Source of the DNA: Psoroptes ovis
Lineage: Eukaryota > Arthropoda > Arachnida > Sarcoptiformes > Psoroptidae
Assembly (NCBI GenBank): GCA_002943765.1
Contig: PQWQ01000006.1
Coordinates: forward strand, 434,001 to 498,000
Length of the DNA: 64,000 nucleotides
Reading direction: 5' to 3'
Part shown: one piece after another, positions 1-8,249 of the stretch
Layout of the letters: each line of letters begins with the position of its first letter
Numbering within the stretch: the first letter of the stretch is position 1
The notes under the pieces: generated by a model
Told to the model about the DNA's origin: nothing
Seen by the model: the letters and a program-made list of their open reading frames with translations, nothing else
Database searches by the model: none
Made by a program: the position numbers and the translations under genes

Positions 1-2
1 AC

Positions 3-533
3 AAATTCAATGAATTATTAGACTCAGTTCCACGCGGTAATTTCGGCAATATTGGTTTCTACTTTGATTATCAGGAAATTTATCCGCCCAAAATTGGCGA
101 TTATCGTTATAATTGTTATGGCAATGAAATATCATCATTTTCGCCTGAAATCGAAATTCGTTCGTTGATCGAAGGACAATTTTTACGTTTGAAAATTCAT
201 GCAGAAAATTTAGGCTTTGAATGTGATACGAATACAAGAATAATGGCAACAGGTGGTGCATCAATCAATACCACAATATTAAAAGTATTGGCAGATGTAT
301 TTAATGCACCGGTATTTACTTATTCAATACCAAATTCTGGAGCATTCGGATCAGCATTATTGGCAAAATTTGTTCACGATAAAAAACATGCAAAAATTCA
401 AACATTTGATGAAATGATTGAAAAACATTTACGAAAAAAATTCAATTTAGTTGCTAAACCGTCACTAGATTCGAAAGAAATATATGAAAAATTAGCAGAA
501 AAATATCGTAAACTAGAAAACAATTTACTTTGA
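3..533 (+). CDS. XYLB: Xylulokinase, C-terminal part (5' end outside the window)
   Basis: This is the C-terminal 176 residues of a FGGY-family sugar kinase that phosphorylates D-xylulose to xylulose 5-phosphate in the cytosol. The frame is open from base 3, so the gene enters from the left edge; the stop is TGA at 531-533. The diagnostic stretch is SLIEGQF, then MATGGAS (the glycine-rich ADP-binding signature of the second FGGY domain), then LKVLADVFNAPV, which closely follows animal XYLB. Upstream, GNFGNIGFYFDYQEIYP matches the XYLB pattern of the same region. No intron is seen in the part present. It converges on dephospho-CoA kinase, with 112 bp between the two stops. Family assignment is firm; completeness cannot be judged. 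Confidence 0.9.
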   Translation, partial: KFNELLDSVPRGNFGNIGFYFDYQEIYPPKIGDYRYNCYGNEISSFSPEIEIRSLIEGQFLRLKIHAENLGFECDTNTRIMATGGASINTTILKVLADVFNAPVFTYSIPNSGAFGSALLAKFVHDKKHAKIQTFDEMIEKHLRKKFNLVAKPSLDSKEIYEKLAEKYRKLENNLL

Positions 534-645
534 TTTGATAAACAAAAATATTTGATAATTTATTGCTGTTTTTATTATTATTGTTATTGTTTTGTTTTTT
601 ATAAATTAAGTTAAATTAAATATATATTTTTGAAATGATATGTTT

Positions 646-1347
646 TTAAAAAAGTTTGGAATATGTAAATTGACCAAATTTTATCAAGGCAAATATAGAC
701 AATGAATAGAATGCTATTAATAACGAGCGTAGGAGATAAAATGTCCATGGTTTTTTTAAATGATTAAATATTGCATCAATTTTTCTCTTAGTTTCATCAA
801 TAGTACCATTATTATCGACAATAAAATTGGCCAATTTACATTTGACATCAAGAGACATTTGTGAATTGATACGTGATTTTGCTTCATCATCATTGTAACC
901 ATTTCTTAATTTTATTCGCTTCAATTGTTCATTTTCATCACATCGAACTACAATGATATAATTCATCCATTTTTCATATACTTTAGCTTCGAACAATAAT
1001 GGTATGTCATAGATAATCAAAGAATGAAAAGTTAACCAATAATAAATCGTTTTTAACAAAATTTGCTTTTGTATTTCAGGATGTGTAATTCTATTCAATA
1101 TTTGTCTCTCATTTGGATTATTGAATATAATATTTGCTAAATATTGTCGATTTATTTGTCCATTAGTCGGATCGATAGCTTCATCACCAAAATGTTCGCG
1201 TATTTTATGCCAACATTTTTTATTTGGTTCGACTATTGATCTTGCAATCTGGTCTGAATCAATGACAGGAATATTTTTTTGTCGCAAATAATTGGAAACA
1301 GTAGATTTACCTGTTCCAATGTTGCCGGTTAATCCAATCAAAAACAT
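646..1347 (-). CDS. DCAKD: Dephospho-CoA kinase domain-containing protein (DCAKD type)
   Basis: A 233-residue P-loop kinase of the CoaE family, which catalyses the last step of CoA synthesis (ATP-dependent 3'-phosphorylation of dephospho-CoA). The Walker A loop GNIGTGKST lies at residues 8-16. Next come the DSDQIAR substrate motif, a THPEIQK helix and a LID-like basic stretch ending in LRNGYNDDEAKSRI. The C-terminus carries a hydrophobic segment (about residues 207-227), as in metazoan DCAKD, suggesting membrane attachment. An upstream in-frame ATG at 1383 exists, but the family N-terminus fits MFLIGLTG at 1347. Only 91 bp separate this start from a MITE-like insertion at 1439, so promoter or 5' UTR sequence must lie in that gap or inside the element. 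Single exon. Confidence 0.88.
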   Translation of the reverse strand: MFLIGLTGNIGTGKSTVSNYLRQKNIPVIDSDQIARSIVEPNKKCWHKIREHFGDEAIDPTNGQINRQYLANIIFNNPNERQILNRITHPEIQKQILLKTIYYWLTFHSLIIYDIPLLFEAKVYEKWMNYIIVVRCDENEQLKRIKLRNGYNDDEAKSRINSQMSLDVKCKLANFIVDNNGTIDETKRKIDAIFNHLKKPWTFYLLRSLLIAFYSLSIFALIKFGQFTYSKLF

Positions 1348-1438
1348 ATTATCTTGACAAAAAAAATGTAAACAAAAATTCAAATATCGATTCTATCGAA
1401 AATAATTTGATGAAGAAAAAGGCAAGTGAATTTCATGA

Positions 1439-2293
1439 AAAAATTTGGTACTGGTGCCGTTCCTGGACGCAAATTGTTGTTAAAAAATCCGAGGGTGGCG
1501 CAAATAAAAATTTGTATTGTGAAAGGCACGGGGGTAGTAAAAGTTAATAAAAAATCCGATAGATGGAAAAACTGTATGATTTTTTTTTGAAAATAACACA
1601 AAATTAGGGCTAGATTAATAAGCTAAGCCTAGGTTACCTAAGTTAGTTTAGTTTAATTTAGTCTTGGTTAGGATAGATTAGTTTAGTTTAGGTTAGTTTA
1701 GGTTAGGTTAGGTTAGGTTAGGATAGTTTAGGAAAGGTTCGGATTCATTTCAATTATTATATTATATTAGGTTAGTTTAGGTTAGGTTAGGATAGTTTAG
1801 TTTAGGAAAGGTTCGGATTCATTTCAATTATTATATTATATTATATTAGGTTAGGTTAGGTTAGGTTAGGTTAGGTTAGGTTAGGTTAGGTTAGGTTAGG
1901 TTAGATTAGGATAGGATAGGATAGTTAAGGAAAGGTTCGGATTCATTTCAATTATTATATTATATTAGGTTAGTTTAGGTTAGGTTAGGATATTTTAGTT
2001 TAGGAAAGGTTCGGATTCATTTCAATTATTATATTATATTATGTTAGTTTAGGTTAGGTTAGGGTTAGGTTAGATTAGATTAGGATAGTTTAGGTTAGTT
2101 TAGGGAAGATTCGGATTCATTTCAATTATTATATTATATTATATTATATTATATTAGGTTAGGTTAGGTTAGGATAGTTAAGGAAAGGTTCGGAAGGCAA
2201 TAGTTCAAAAATTTTTTTAAAGACACATATCGCCATCTATTTGAATTTAAAGTAACAATTTGCGTCCAGGAACGGCACCAGTACCAAAAATTT
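1439..2293. mobile_element. MITE-like non-autonomous DNA transposon with 8-bp target duplication
   Basis: Two perfect 32-bp inverted repeats bound the element: 1447-1478 (starting GGTACTGGTGCCG) and 2254-2285 (ending CGGCACCAGTACC). Immediately outside them the same 8 bp, AAAAATTT, occurs at 1439-1446 and 2286-2293; this is not its own reverse complement, so it reads as a true target site duplication. The 839-bp element has no open frame for a transposase; its interior is almost entirely TTAGG-like minisatellite. An 8-bp duplication is known for hAT, P and Merlin-type elements, but the GGTACTGG terminus does not let me choose among them. It sits between dephospho-CoA kinase and ethanolamine kinase, both on the minus strand. 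Confidence 0.85.
1626..2195 (+). repeat. TTAGG telomere-type repeats interleaved with a composite minisatellite
   Basis: The plus strand carries many TTAGG and TTTAG units. The cleanest block is 1846-1900, which is 11 uninterrupted TTAGG copies, the canonical arthropod telomere repeat. The TTAGG stretches alternate with a longer conserved segment, GGAAAGGTTCGGATTCATTT followed by CAATTATTATATTATATTA. That segment recurs near 1731, 1805, 1929, 2003 and 2103, with a truncated copy near 2180, giving an irregular higher-order repeat of about 70-125 bp. The block fills the interior of the MITE-like element. Confidence 0.9.
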
Positions 2294-2446
2294 AATCAAA
2301 ATCAAAAATTTTTTCAAATTAAAAATAACAATTAATTTAAATGTAAAAATTAATTAAAATCATTCTTAAATGAAATATAAAAAAACATAATGATTTGAAC
2401 AAAGGCAACGAACAATCTATCATCAGTCAATAATTTTGGGATTTAA

Positions 2447-3612
2447 TCATGCATTTTGTTGCTCTAATTTACGCCGATAATATTCATCCAAACGTTGACA
2501 TGCGAAGGTTATGTAATCGAAATCGATTGATGAATTTGTTGCTTGAACTAATGCCCATACGCCCCAATATAAACATGATGCTAATGTAAATTTTTCGACT
2601 TGATAATGTAAGTTTTGTATATTTTCTTCAAAATATTTAAAATCATTTTTTTGTTCATCATTGGTGAGTGTATACCATTTTTTCAAATAAATTTCTAACC
2701 ATTTTAATTGAAATTTTTTATCAGGATATTTTTTATGATCAAACGTATCGATGCCGCAAAATTCACAAAAATGATTTGCAATATCAAATGCTTGATAGTT
2801 ATAATTGGAATATTCAAAATCAATGAATGAAATTGAGTTTTTGGTTTCATCGTAAATAATATTTTTCAACAATAAATCATTATGACAGAATACGATCGGT
2901 GATTGTAATGGCAACAATGTTCGTTTTAAGTAATCGATCTCTGCATTGAAATCAATTTTATCACAATAATATTTTAATCTATTGAAAGGAGAAAAATTGA
3001 TTGAAAATTAGCAAAACTTTTAGTTTTTTATTGAAATTAACTTTACTTTTTATCTAAATACAGTTTGATCGGTAAGGCACTGTCAACCAGAGAATTGAAT
3101 CTTTCCAAATCGGAAAATAGACATGCTTCTATCAGCGATGAATGATGATTATTATTTTGCTTCATCGAAAACGGTTTTAACGTATGCATATGTGCTAATT
3201 TCTCAGCAATCAAATGACTGACATTCGAGTCGCGTACCAGATTTTCATCTAAAACTTTACCAGGTGTGTAACCATAACATATACCATTCAAAAATTTTCC
3301 ATATACCGGAGCAGATAGACCATTCTTGAACATTATACTCATATTACGATATTCAATATTACGATCAATGAATAAATCAGTATTTTTTCCATAAATACGT
3401 ATTAATATCATGTCATGTTCATCATCTTTGATATTATTATTATTATTATAAACACCGATTAAACGATTGGTAATACCATCGGTGAATATTTTGAACGATA
3501 AATTATTTGATGACCATTCTGGCCGTATTTTCGATATTAATTGGCGTGCACTTTCATGTAAATGATCTTCGGTTATTTTTATTGGAAATTTTTGTACTTC
3601 TATTTCTTCCAT
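2447..3612 (-). CDS. ETNK: Ethanolamine kinase
   Basis: Cytosolic kinase that starts the CDP-ethanolamine (Kennedy) pathway by phosphorylating ethanolamine. Two exons: 3047-3612 and 2447-2978 (566 + 532 bp, 365 residues), joined across a 68-bp intron with donor GTAAAG and acceptor CAATAG. The join restores the reading LYLDKKLKYYCDKIDF. The choline/ethanolamine kinase fold is shown by the catalytic loop FCHNDLLLKN and the metal-binding FIDFEYSNYNYQAFDIANHF. CHNDLL and NYQAFDI favour ethanolamine over choline kinase. The N-terminal lobe contains ITNRLIGVYN. The start is the ATG at 3612, with no other Met nearby. The length is a little below vertebrate ETNK1, mainly because the N-terminal extension is short. 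Confidence 0.9.
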
Positions 3613-5106
3613 TCTGTTTTCTTGTTACAGTGAAAATTTGTTCTATAATTCAATAATACTTGAAACAAATGCACCATTATTGAATTAATGATTCGCTATT
3701 TTATACAGCAATCGTCACCAGCGACTAGATTGGATATCATTTAGTTTGCAGATATATCGATGATTATGATAAAACCAAGGAAAAATCTTTACGATCAAAT
3801 TGATTAGATATTGATTTGTAATTGGTAATTTTGATTATTTTGAAATGTAAGCAAATTAGTCATAAACCGTTTGGTGATAATGATAATATATTCAAATATC
3901 AATTCAAATTCAAACGATGATCCGCGTATAATCAATGAAATTGCCTTTTTTATTTGAAACAAATTTTTGTTTACTGAAGTAAACAAATAAGAATCTCTGA
4001 TTTTTAATATTTTTGTACGCTTCAAAATTATATCAAAGCTGTCAAATATAAATATAAATAAATAAATGAATAAATTAAATTTCTGCAACATGAGAACATG
4101 TTTTTATTGAATTCAATATAGATATAGTAGTGGAATATAATTGAAACAAAATTTTTCAATCATATATATTTCCAATTATATTTATATTTGTTGTTATTCT
4201 TCATTTTAAGATTATTGAAAACAATTTTTTTATTATAATAACAGTTTTACATTTATTTAATTTAAATTCATGGAACAAATATTTATTGATCGGTTCATAT
4301 AATAGTCAATCAGCAATTATTATTACTGCCTTAATCCTTGTCATTTATTTGATATTTTTTGTGCATGAAATTTTTTATTTTTAAATGTATTAATATCAAT
4401 TCAGCATTTTTTCAGTCATTTTCTCTGGAACGCAATTTGAAGATGTTTTTCAAAGCGAAATAAACATTGTCAGTTTATCATATTAATTGCTGTCATAGAT
4501 TAGCTCAAATTTTTCTGTTTCTTGTACAAAATTTTGATGCTAAAAATTTCAATGACAATAAATGTTTGGAATCAAAATCTTTGAAGTCTTTGAATTAATT
4601 ATGATTAATTGGCAATTATTGTGTATGTGTTTAAAGTGCAATTGACACCAAGTGGTTAGTAGATTATAAAGCAGAGAATAATTTAAGATTTTTACATTAT
4701 CAATCAAATTCGCCTATGGTGATTGATAACCATCATTAATTAGTCATCGATTTTTATTGAACACGATGCTTTGATCTCAATTAAACTGTATTATCAAAAC
4801 TTGGATTTTTCTAATTTTTTTGAATAATTACAAAGGCTATAGCCTTAGATTTTTTCGATTTTTTGAAATGCATATGAGGTGCCTATTTGTACTCAACCAT
4901 ACATTTTAATCCAATAGGGTTCACCTCTCAACAATCGAAACATACTATATGCACAGGACAGAATGAGCCTATTTTTCATGTCTGCACATCAAAAGTCAAA
5001 CAGGAGACTTTGTAAGCGATTTTTTTTTGTTTATATTTGATCATAATTTTGTTTAAAAAAGAAAAATTGAAATTTAATTGTGGTGGTATTTCTAAATCCA
5101 AAAAAA
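3613..5106. other. Intergenic region between divergent ETNK and COX6A
   Basis: About 1.5 kb, AT-rich, with no supported gene. It must contain both 5' regions. A perfect 14-bp palindrome (AAGGCTATAGCCTT) lies at 4833-4846. The stretch 4865-5010 is less AT-biased than its surroundings and may be the 5' UTR or promoter of COX6A. The minus-strand open frame at 3804-4091 is low-complexity and has no recognisable domain. Confidence 0.6.
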
Positions 5107-5466
5107 ATGAAAATGTTTTCACGTCTGGCTCGTGCAAATCAAATGATCGTACGTAATCAATTACGATCCATGGCATCACATCAAGCTGATCATGCCCATA
5201 CACCAAATCCTGATTTTTGGAAAAAAATTTTCTTCTATGTTTCATGTCCAGCAATTGTATTGGCAACAATTAATACATATTTGATGGAATCTGAACATTT
5301 TGCACATTATCATCGTCCTGAATTTATCCCGTATGAACATCTTCGTATTCGGACTCGCCGATTTCCTTGGGGTGATGGTAATCATTCATTATTTCATCAT
5401 CCAGATTTCAATCCACTTCCCGAAGGTTGGGAAGATACTGGAAAGACTGATTCATCACATCATTGA
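5107..5466 (+). CDS. COX6A: Cytochrome c oxidase subunit 6A, mitochondrial
   Basis: A 119-residue nuclear-encoded subunit of respiratory complex IV in the mitochondrial inner membrane. The N-terminus is a basic, Ser/Arg-rich presequence (MKMFSRLARANQM). One membrane helix follows (WKKIFFYVSCPAIVLATINTY), then the family signature RPEFIPYEHLRIRTRRFPWG, DGNHSLFHHPDFNPLPEGWE. An in-frame ATG at 5080 would add an uncharged MVVFLNPKK. I prefer 5107 or 5113, where a presequence-like N-terminus begins. Single exon; an AATAAA lies about 50 bp past the stop. It converges on SF3A1. Confidence 0.93.
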   Translation: MKMFSRLARANQMIVRNQLRSMASHQADHAHTPNPDFWKKIFFYVSCPAIVLATINTYLMESEHFAHYHRPEFIPYEHLRIRTRRFPWGDGNHSLFHHPDFNPLPEGWEDTGKTDSSHH

Positions 5467-5589
5467 ATTGGTTGATTTTTGAATGAAATGATTCGATTGC
5501 AAAATACATTAAGAAAAAATAAACTTATCGAATTAGATTTATTTGTTGAATAAAAATGAAAAAGATTTGAAATATATTGAAATGAAATT

Positions 5590-7923
5590 TTATTTTTTTC
5601 TTCCACCTCGCTCTTTCAATGCCAACGATATTAATGCACCGTTGGGTAAATTATAAAATGCTAATGAATTTTGGTCTTTCAAAAATATGCCTTCTGATTG
5701 TAATTTTTGTTTACTCGGTGGTAGATTGGTCAGTTCATGTATTTTTGCTTTTACAATAGATAATGAATCAGTGTAAGGTAGCGTCAGATTTATAACTTGT
5801 CCATTCAATTTCCATTCTGATTTTTCGCTTGATTGTGGTATCTGTATTTTTATTGTCACATTCGATGATTGACATGATTTCAAAAATTCTTCCTCTGGGA
5901 TCAAATTATCTTCTGTTCGTTGTTTTTTGAATGGCGGCTCATTTGGATCCGATATGCTAATAGTAGCAGATGATGGGGGCTGCGGAGCATGCTGTTGCGG
6001 CAACAGGATATTCGGTTGAGCGGGAATCATGCCTGGAGCTGCTCTAGGTGGTTGTGGTGCTAAATGTGGAGTGATTGTGGGTGGCGCAGGCATAGTATTA
6101 AATGGATACATTGGTATCGTTCCAGGAATAGTACCAGGGATTAAGCCATAATCAGTACGTGCTGGCTGCATCATTGATGCGGTAGAACCAGGCGTCATCA
6201 GAAGAGAACCACCAGTTGCAACAGGATGGCGCATAGATTGTGGTGGCGGAGGGGGCATGTTTGGTACAGTATTCACTACTAAATTAGGATTACTCGAAAC
6301 AGGAACAATCGTTGGCATACTTGGGCCAATTTTGTCTTTATCGTCATCAGGGAGCAATCCTTTAACTTTTTGAAGATGTTGAATTTGTTCATCGATTGTT
6401 ATGTTGGCACGCGCTGCACGCGATGTTGCTTCCATACTGTTCATATGACCATCCCAAGTGACTTTCTCTTGTTTACGTTGCTCTTCTTCACCAATTTTAC
6501 GACCAATTAATGTTTCTTCATCGCCAGAACCAAATATGTCTGTACGACGCTCGGCTAAATTTTTCAATGAATTTTCGATAGCCGATCCAGCGGCATAAAC
6601 TTCTTCTTGTTGAATCTTTTCTTGAATTGTACGATCACGTTCAGCAACCCATCTAGGATCTAACAAGCTATAACGCATATGCTCCTGCAATTTGTCGGCT
6701 GGAATTTTTTCACCAGTGATTGGGGAAATGACATAATTATCAGGCAATTTTTTGTTTGATGTGTTCTGAGTTTGTTGAGATTTGGCTGTTTTAGGATTAT
6801 AATCTTTGCGAATGAGAACATTATCCAATGAGGGTGGTAAAGGTGGCAATGGTTCATTGTTCTTATCTTCTTTATCATTCTTTTCTTCATCCGAATCGAC
6901 ATCCATTTCAATTGTTTCAGTGCCATTAGCTTCAATTCTTTGCTGCATCAGTAAACGGGTACCAACTTGTTCAGGTGTTGTCGGAGGTGGAAAATTTCCA
7001 GTTTCATTTGGTTGATAATCAACAGTTTCCACAATGACAAAATCATGCCAATCAATTTGCGCATATTGTATACGTTCTTTTTCAGCTTCTTCTTCTTCTT
7101 TGCGTTTTTCAGCTTCAACAATCTTTGTCCATTCAGTACGATATCGTACTTTCTCAATAATTAATTTAGGATCATTATATTCTTTTTCTAATGTATTCAA
7201 AAATTGCTTAGACGGCATCAATACTTTACTATACTGCTCTATCAATTGAGTAAAATACGTGAATAATCCATGCTGCGGGCGAAGAAAATCAAATTGATAA
7301 TTTCTACTTTCTTTATTCATTAATGTGTTCAAAAATGAACGCCCATGTATTGCTACAAATTGAGCAGTCAATTTAACAACATCGAGATCATATGCTGATA
7401 TAGATGGTGCATCATCTGAAAATTCATATGGAGGCGGTGGACCACGCGGTATTATCGGTGTAATCATAATATTCTCCAATTTTTTTGAATCAAATGATTT
7501 TGATTGTACCGCTGCAGAACCATCTGGTTTACTCGTCGACAATGATTGATTAGAACCATTTTGATCAATTGATTCATTTGTTTTATGATTATCATTGATT
7601 GCAGCATCATTTTGTTGCTGCTGATTTTCATCATTATCAGCTGTGGTTGCTGATGATGATGCGTCACGGAATTCTTTAACTTTGAATTGATAATATGCAT
7701 TATACGGATCACCTGGTTTCAAAAAATTGAATTTCCTATTATTTGGTTCATTTTGTTGAATACGTGTCTCAAATTCAGGACCATTACGTGCAACAAAACT
7801 TGCTGTTTTATCAACAATGTCTAAACAGAGAAAAAAAGTTAGTGTCATTTACTTGAAAATTCACAGAAAAAACTTACTCCGAATTTCGGGCGGTGGATAA
7901 ATGATGCTTATTTCACCGCTCAT
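5590..7923 (-). CDS. SF3A1: Splicing factor 3A subunit 1 (SF3a120)
   Basis: Core component of the U2 snRNP SF3a complex, needed for pre-spliceosome assembly in the nucleus. Two exons: 7878-7923 (46 bp) and 5590-7820, giving 758 residues. The 57-bp intron (GTAAGT...TTTAG) joins MSGEISIIYPPPEIR to NIVDKTASFVARNGPEFE, exactly the family N-terminus. Two SURP modules are visible (about residues 15-65 and 160-210), followed by a charged helical region, a proline/methionine-rich linker (PNMPPPPPQSM) and a C-terminal ubiquitin-like domain that ends ALKERGGRKK, the conserved SF3A1 terminus. The length is close to the human protein. It shares a 326-bp divergent upstream region with SNX14. Confidence 0.95.
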
Positions 7924-8249
7924 TTTTTCGATACAAAATAACTAATCAGGCCAAATTGTGTGGTAAATTTTAACCAAAATGATCATAAAAATCCAAAAAT
8001 ATTTGCATTGAAAAAGCTCATAAAATATGCGAAATGTCCCTTTCATCGACGTGATGATCAAATGTCAATCGATCAAATTGTAAATTTTTTCTAAATAAAA
8101 AACAAATTGAAATTAATTTTGATGCTAAATTGCATTTATTTTGATTATTTAATTATCATCATCAAGAATTTAGATTATTCAACAAATCTATTTATCGAAT
8201 CGATCAAATTTACTGCAAATGATAATCCATATGCGTTATTTCAAGCAAG
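7924..8249. promoter_or_regulatory. Divergent upstream region of SF3A1 and SNX14
   Basis: 326 bp separate the two start codons, which point away from each other, so this short AT-rich interval must hold both promoters unless 5' exons are missed. I see no clear TATA box or other named element. Confidence 0.5.

Noticed and set aside
1380..1601. Minus-strand 73-residue frame across the left end of the MITE
   Set aside because: It spans the terminal inverted repeat and flanking DNA, has no domain and overlaps the alternative start of dephospho-CoA kinase.
1735..1745. GGTTCGGATTC in each minisatellite unit as a tRNA-type B box (tRNA-derived SINE)
   Set aside because: It differs from the B-box consensus at two positions, no A box lies at the right distance, and no tRNA fold can be drawn.
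3804..4091. 95-residue minus-strand frame upstream of ETNK
   Set aside because: AT-driven Phe/Ile/Lys-rich translation without homology; likely chance.
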